A stretch of 64,000 nt of DNA. Origin: Opitutaceae bacterium. GTDB lineage: Bacteria > Verrucomicrobiota > Verrucomicrobiia > Opitutales > Opitutaceae. Positions within the stretch are counted from its first letter, which is position 1, and every line of letters begins with the position of its first letter. This document shows, piece by piece, positions 60,634 to 64,000 of this stretch. The translations under genes were made by a program, and so were the position numbers. The notes beneath the pieces are model-generated. The model was not told where the DNA came from. It searched no databases and was given only the letters and a program-made list of their open reading frames with translations. The stretch covers positions 100,379-164,378 of the forward strand of contig PAUB01000015.1 in the NCBI GenBank assembly GCA_002713695.1, read 5' to 3'.

Positions 60634-60942
60634 ATGGAACTCATTCTACTATTTTTTATCTTCACGCTCGCCGGATTTCTCGGGTTTGAGCTCATCGCGA
60701 AAGTGCCGTCGCAACTGCACACGCCGTTGATGTCGGGATCGAATGCGATCTCCGGAATCACGATCGTGGGCGCGTTGATCGCCTCGGGGGCCGATGACGG
60801 TTCCATGGTCACCACATTGCTCGGCACGGCGGCGGTCGCGCTGGCGATGATCAATGTGATCGGCGGCTATCTGGTCACGGATCGCATGCTTGATATGTTT
60901 AAAAAGAAGGACACCGGATCGAAGAAGGAGGGTTCATCATGA
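60634..60942 (+). CDS. NAD(P) transhydrogenase, membrane alpha2 subunit
   Basis: A 102-residue membrane subunit with about three or four helices: LILLFFIFTLAGFLGFELIA, then TPLMSGSNAISGITIVGALI and TLLGTAAVALAMINVIGGYL, ending DMFKKKDTGSKKEG. It matches PntAB, part of dII. 'TPLMSgsNAisGi' is the conserved first-helix loop. It overlaps the beta gene as ATGA-type coupling (stop within 60939-60942). Confidence 0.94.
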   Translation: MELILLFFIFTLAGFLGFELIAKVPSQLHTPLMSGSNAISGITIVGALIASGADDGSMVTTLLGTAAVALAMINVIGGYLVTDRMLDMFKKKDTGSKKEGSS

Positions 60943-62372
60943 GTAACGAACTTCGTGAAATCCTGATCAATTCGGCCTACATCTTAGCCTCGATTCTCTT
61001 CGTCCTCGGATTGAAGATGCTCGGGCGTCAGGCCACGGCGCGCCGTGGTAACATGCTGTCGAGTGTCGGTATGTTGATCGCCGTCGTGGTCACGCTGCTC
61101 GACCGACAGGTCATCGACTATACTTGGCTCTTAGGTGGTCTGGTGGGAGGTGCGTTGATTGGTCTGGCCTGTGCCCGGCTGATCAAGATGACGTCGATGC
61201 CCGAGATGGTGGCGTTGCTCAATGGCTTTGGCGGACTGGCTTCATTGTTGGTCGGCGGGGCGGAGTATTTTCGCATTAGCGGTGGCACCGTTGTGCCGGA
61301 TCATCCTGCTTTCACATCGTCGGTGATCTACCTTACGATTCTGATCGGTGGGATTACTTTTACCGGTTCGATTTATGCCTTCTGCAAACTAGCTGAATGG
61401 CTTAGCGGTCGGTCAATTCTCTTCACGGGTCAGCACTTGGTTAATGGTCTGCTGGTCGTGCTCACAGTGCTTTCGGGAGTCGTGTTTGTGGTTTCTGGCG
61501 ATCCCGAGATACAGCTCATGGCGCTGGGCGCTTTCACGCTGCTGGCGCTTATCTTGGGTTGGACTTTGGTGATGCCCATCGGCGGTGGCGATATGCCGGT
61601 GGTGATCTCGATGTTGAATAGTCTTTCCGGTCTCGCGGCTTGTGCGGCGGGTTTTGTGATCGGTAATAACGTGCTGGTCGTCGCGGGCTGTCTTGTGGGC
61701 ACCAGTGGGGTGATCCTCACCACGATCATGTGCAAGGCGATGAATCGCTCTTTGGGCAATGTGCTCTTCTCCGGCTTTGGAGCGGCTCCTCCTCCGAGCA
61801 GTGGAGAAGCCTCCGAAGGTGTGATTCAAGGCGAGCTCAAGCCGATTTCGGCGGAGGATAGTTTTGCGGTGCTTGAAGCGGCCCGCCAAGTCGTCATCGT
61901 TCCCGGTTACGGCATGGCCGTTTCTCAAGCGCAACATGTGGTGCGCGAGCTCGGCGAGATGTTGGAGGAAAATGGCGCCGAGGTGCGTTTCGCGATTCAC
62001 CCGGTAGCCGGTCGGATGCCGGGTCACATGAATGTGCTCTTGGCCGAGGCCAATGTGCCTTACGAACAACTCGTCGAAATGGATGCGGTGAACCCGCTCA
62101 TGTCATCGATGGATGTAGCGATTGTCATTGGCGCCAACGATGTGGTGAACCCCGCTGCCTCGCGTGACAAGAGCTCTCCGATTTACGGGATGCCGATTAT
62201 CAATGCGCATGAAGCTCGCACGGTGATTTGTCTTAAGCGCGGTAAGGGCACGGGTTTCTCCGGACTGGAAAATCAACTCTTCATGATGCCGAATACCCGC
62301 ATGCTTTATGGCGATGCCAAGGGCTCGTTGCAAGGTGTCGTCTCAGAATTCAAGAGCCTCGCCGACGGATAA
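60939..62372 (+). CDS. pntB: NAD(P) transhydrogenase, beta subunit
   Basis: A 477-residue subunit: about nine transmembrane helices (ILASILFVLGLKMLGRQATA, PEMVALLNGFGGLASLLVGG, PVVISMLNSLSGLAACAAGF) form the proton channel, and the C-terminal dIII binds NADP(H). dIII motifs: VVIVPGYGMAVSQAQHVVRE, FAIHPVAGRMPGHMNVLLAE, IGANDVVNPAASRDKSSPIY and GMPIINAHEARTVI. With the other two subunits it couples proton flow to NADPH formation. A strong 13-bp terminator follows. Confidence 0.96.
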   Translation: MSNELREILINSAYILASILFVLGLKMLGRQATARRGNMLSSVGMLIAVVVTLLDRQVIDYTWLLGGLVGGALIGLACARLIKMTSMPEMVALLNGFGGLASLLVGGAEYFRISGGTVVPDHPAFTSSVIYLTILIGGITFTGSIYAFCKLAEWLSGRSILFTGQHLVNGLLVVLTVLSGVVFVVSGDPEIQLMALGAFTLLALILGWTLVMPIGGGDMPVVISMLNSLSGLAACAAGFVIGNNVLVVAGCLVGTSGVILTTIMCKAMNRSLGNVLFSGFGAAPPPSSGEASEGVIQGELKPISAEDSFAVLEAARQVVIVPGYGMAVSQAQHVVRELGEMLEENGAEVRFAIHPVAGRMPGHMNVLLAEANVPYEQLVEMDAVNPLMSSMDVAIVIGANDVVNPAASRDKSSPIYGMPIINAHEARTVICLKRGKGTGFSGLENQLFMMPNTRMLYGDAKGSLQGVVSEFKSLADG

Positions 62373-62410
62373 TCATCTGCCGCTGAAATTGATCGTCTGC
62401 GACGGTTCAT

Positions 62411-62443
62411 AAAAAAGAGACACAGATTAGGTGTCTCTTTTTT
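62411..62443 (+). terminator. Terminator of the pnt operon
   Basis: A perfect 13-bp stem AAAAAAGAGACAC/GTGTCTCTTTTTT (62411-62423 with 62431-62443) and a 7-base loop AGATTAG. Symmetric A and T runs make it able to act on both strands, so it may also end the convergent lipoprotein transcript. It starts 39 bases after the pntB stop. Confidence 0.92.
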
Positions 62444-62489
62444 GTTCATCTCAGTCGTGCTCTCTGCAGGAGCGTTGGGCTCACCTCTT

Positions 62490-62903
62490 CTACGAATAGA
62501 CGAAGGTGAAGGTGAGGATCTGCTGGTTGCCGAGGTCTTTGATCATTTCCGGCGACCACGATTTGATGGTTTTCCGGATAGCTGTCATCGTGGCTCGGGC
62601 GCATGCCCTGCGAGATTTCTGAGTGCCTCCTCGAATTGACTTAGGGTAGGGCTCACCGCCATCCGAAAATATCTGGACCATCAGTCTAACGGTCGTGCCC
62701 TTGGGAGCATTCACTCGGTTCATGGTGATATTGCGAGACCATTCCTTACCCACCTGATTGGTGAGAGCTTCTAACACCTCTGGCTGTTTGTCCCATGCCG
62801 CAGAGGCATTGATAACGAGACTTCCTGAGCCGAGGGAGCTGGTGGCGCAGCCGGTCAAAGCCGCCATACAGACGAGAAATAACGCTAATTTCGGTTTCAT
62901 CAT
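62490..62903 (-). CDS. Lipoprotein with a TonB C-terminal-like domain
   Basis: A 137-residue lipoprotein: signal MMKPKLALFLVCMAALTGC, with the lipid Cys at about residue 19. The mature part has TTVRLMVQIFSDGGEPYPKS, RRACARATMTAIRKTIKSW and a last strand ILTFTFVYS. The order (strand with 'F.dGG', helix with 'A..Ai', final strand) resembles TonB_C domains, but identity is low and no transmembrane anchor is present. Function unknown. It converges with the pnt terminator. Confidence 0.6.
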   Translation of the reverse strand: MMKPKLALFLVCMAALTGCATSSLGSGSLVINASAAWDKQPEVLEALTNQVGKEWSRNITMNRVNAPKGTTVRLMVQIFSDGGEPYPKSIRGGTQKSRRACARATMTAIRKTIKSWSPEMIKDLGNQQILTFTFVYS

Positions 62904-63134
62904 TGGGGTAAAGATCTAGATCAATGGTAAGGAGAGAATCGAAGATGCGAACGCTTCCGAATGATCGGATTTAGAGCTAAATACAGTGCGGTTGTAGAGT
63001 GAAAAATGATGGCACTATAACCTATATTTCTGACCCGCGCGGGTTAGAACCGGCTCGCCCTGATAGCGGGAGGTGAGGAAAGCTATTAGGCTACTGTTGT
63101 CAGCAGCCTACGTCTGACGGTTCCGAGGAAACAA

Positions 63135-63734
63135 TCATGCTTCTTCAAGCATACTGGCTTTTTCCATCTCAATGGCTTCTTCGAGCCACATGAACGTAGT
63201 CTGATCGATGCTCTCGATTTTTACATCAACGACCTGTTCTTCGTGGAAGAAAACGTAGAGGTTGTAGACGGGGAGGTCGGGGAGACTGAGGTGATTGCCT
63301 TCGATGCCAGATTCAGTAGAGGAAAGACTTGGCCCACCAGGTGCATTGACGTTCATGTTGGCATGGCCGATCTCGAGATGATCGAGGGATCGTTGCAGAT
63401 TGGGGTTTCGACTCTTCGAATACGTGGTCAAGAAGTCGGCCAGTTGACCTGCTGGATAATATTTCGAATAGGTCCACATCTCGACCGTATCGCCGTCCTT
63501 TTCTTTGGTCTCGATGGACGTGGGTTTTCCCAACGCGATGTAGGTCATCTCAGTGGTATCACCCGGGAATACGATGCCATCTGCAACGTATGCTTTTTGA
63601 TCCGGCGCCAATGCGGCAAACGTGGATGATTTTTCGTTAATACGATTGCTGACACCATTGGTTTCGCACCCAGCAAAAAAGAGCACGACCGTAGCGAGGC
63701 AGGAAGAGTAAAAAAGGGATTTTTTCATGATCAT
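63135..63734 (-). CDS. Lipoprotein with a BamE/SmpA-like segment
   Basis: A 199-residue lipoprotein: signal IMKKSLFYSSCLATVVLFFA, lipid Cys in FFAGC near residue 23. Residues of about 50-95 read ADGIVFPGDTTEMTYIALGK and PTSIETKEKDGDTVEMWTYS, the 'G.t..ev...lGkP' pattern of BamE/SmpA-like domains. A C-terminal part ends with LPVYNLYVFFHEEQVVDVKI and a helix. The rest is unassigned. ATG 63728 (MKKSLF) is an equally good start. Confidence 0.65.
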   Translation of the reverse strand: MIMKKSLFYSSCLATVVLFFAGCETNGVSNRINEKSSTFAALAPDQKAYVADGIVFPGDTTEMTYIALGKPTSIETKEKDGDTVEMWTYSKYYPAGQLADFLTTYSKSRNPNLQRSLDHLEIGHANMNVNAPGGPSLSSTESGIEGNHLSLPDLPVYNLYVFFHEEQVVDVKIESIDQTTFMWLEEAIEMEKASMLEEA

Positions 63735-63928
63735 AAGCTATTCCCCATCATACTAAATGCAAACGAGGTGGTTTCCCTTCAAATTCGTTCACGGATTTGA
63801 TCAATGGACTTGTCTCGGAGCGGCAGTCGAAAACTTGATGGTGGGGATAGTTGAAAGCTGACCCCTCTTTCAGGAAGGGCAGCCTCCTCACGATGAAAAT
63901 ACTGGTCGAGTTACCCAAACTGGTCCAC

Positions 63929-64000
63929 CTAAACAGTTAGTCTGGATGGGTTGATGTAGTGGTTGAGGGTGTAGAGTAAGTCAAGGGATGGGCGGAAGGA
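63929..64000 (-). CDS. Partial ORF at the right edge (C-terminal 23 codons)
   Basis: On the minus strand the last 23 codons of a frame (ending HYINPSRLTV and TAG) enter from the right edge. Past the stop, at 63840-63880, the minus strand reads GGGGTCAGCTTTCAACTATC, then CATCAAGTTTTCGACTG. From memory this type of sequence occurs near the ends of IS21-family elements. Neither the protein nor the element can be confirmed within the window. Confidence 0.2.
   Translation of the reverse strand, partial: SFRPSLDLLYTLNHYINPSRLTV

Noticed and set aside
1..64000. tRNA, rRNA, CRISPR arrays, riboswitches
   Set aside because: No TTCGA-loop/acceptor pair, rRNA-like block, regularly spaced repeat array or recognisable aptamer was found on reading; a covariance-model scan could still reveal something short.

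Overview
The window reads as chromosomal DNA from a Gram-negative bacterium with moderately high GC. The gene set points to Verrucomicrobiota, probably class Opitutae: a stand-alone SWIB-domain protein, a TonB-dependent receptor with an N-terminal STN domain driven by an ECF sigma/FecR pair, many small lipoproteins, a GH78 rhamnosidase and a three-subunit transhydrogenase. The lineage is an inference from gene content; no rRNA, tRNA or CRISPR array was seen.

Layout. 1-9.1 kb: end of an SDR gene, an S51-like peptidase, a secreted FKBP isomerase, a broken RLKPR-repeat membrane protein, a GH78 enzyme, a Dus tRNA synthase, a PatB/MalY C-S lyase and two tandem Hsp20 genes. 9.2-14.4 kb: a DCC redox protein, a frameshifted ribokinase, a TerC protein, and a TetR-controlled drug-efflux operon reduced to scars by internal deletions. 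14.5-18.7 kb: a heterodimeric ABC exporter with one degenerate ATP site, and a SWIB protein with a strong terminator. 18.9-23.2 kb: a decayed hybrid histidine kinase, a tandem-domain PPK2, and a mosaic of broken dsbD-like and PHP-like pieces. 23.3-26.7 kb: rpoZ, dsbD and a cysteine synthase-like gene. 27.2-34.0 kb: a cell-surface-signalling unit (ECF sigma, FecR, STN-type TonB receptor) followed by a triple thioredoxin-fold protein. 34.1-35.3 kb: two LuxR-type regulators around a response-regulator stub. 35.4-42.2 kb: flavin reductase, thiolase, acyl-CoA synthetase, two MDR dehydrogenases and 3-hydroxybutyrate dehydrogenase, which looks like C4 acid or ketone-body metabolism. 42.2-48.1 kb: a PfkB kinase, a GH-A-like protein with altered active-site positions, a YbaY lipoprotein, apt, a GYF membrane protein, rsgA and a 19-codon ORF with its own terminator. 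48.4-53.96 kb: an envelope operon (a gene broken by an amber codon, a PEGA protein, a CsgG-like protein, a COG3014-like lipoprotein, YcfL, LpoB) closed by a terminator. 54-62.4 kb: YhbY, RsuA, an esterase, a protein with three copies of an unnamed domain, asnS and the pnt operon. 62.4-64 kb: two lipoproteins and a possible mobile-element edge.

The most notable general feature is the number of disrupted genes (about ten in 64 kb). They show in-frame amber or ochre codons, one- or two-base frameshifts and clean internal deletions, next to intact housekeeping genes. Either this genome is eroding its accessory genes or the assembly has local errors; read mapping would tell. The most interesting intact units are the surface-signalling/triple-thioredoxin block, the LpoB/YcfL/COG3014/CsgG lipoprotein operon, the three-repeat protein at 56.4-57.9 kb and the tiny hydrophobic ORF at 48.1 kb.
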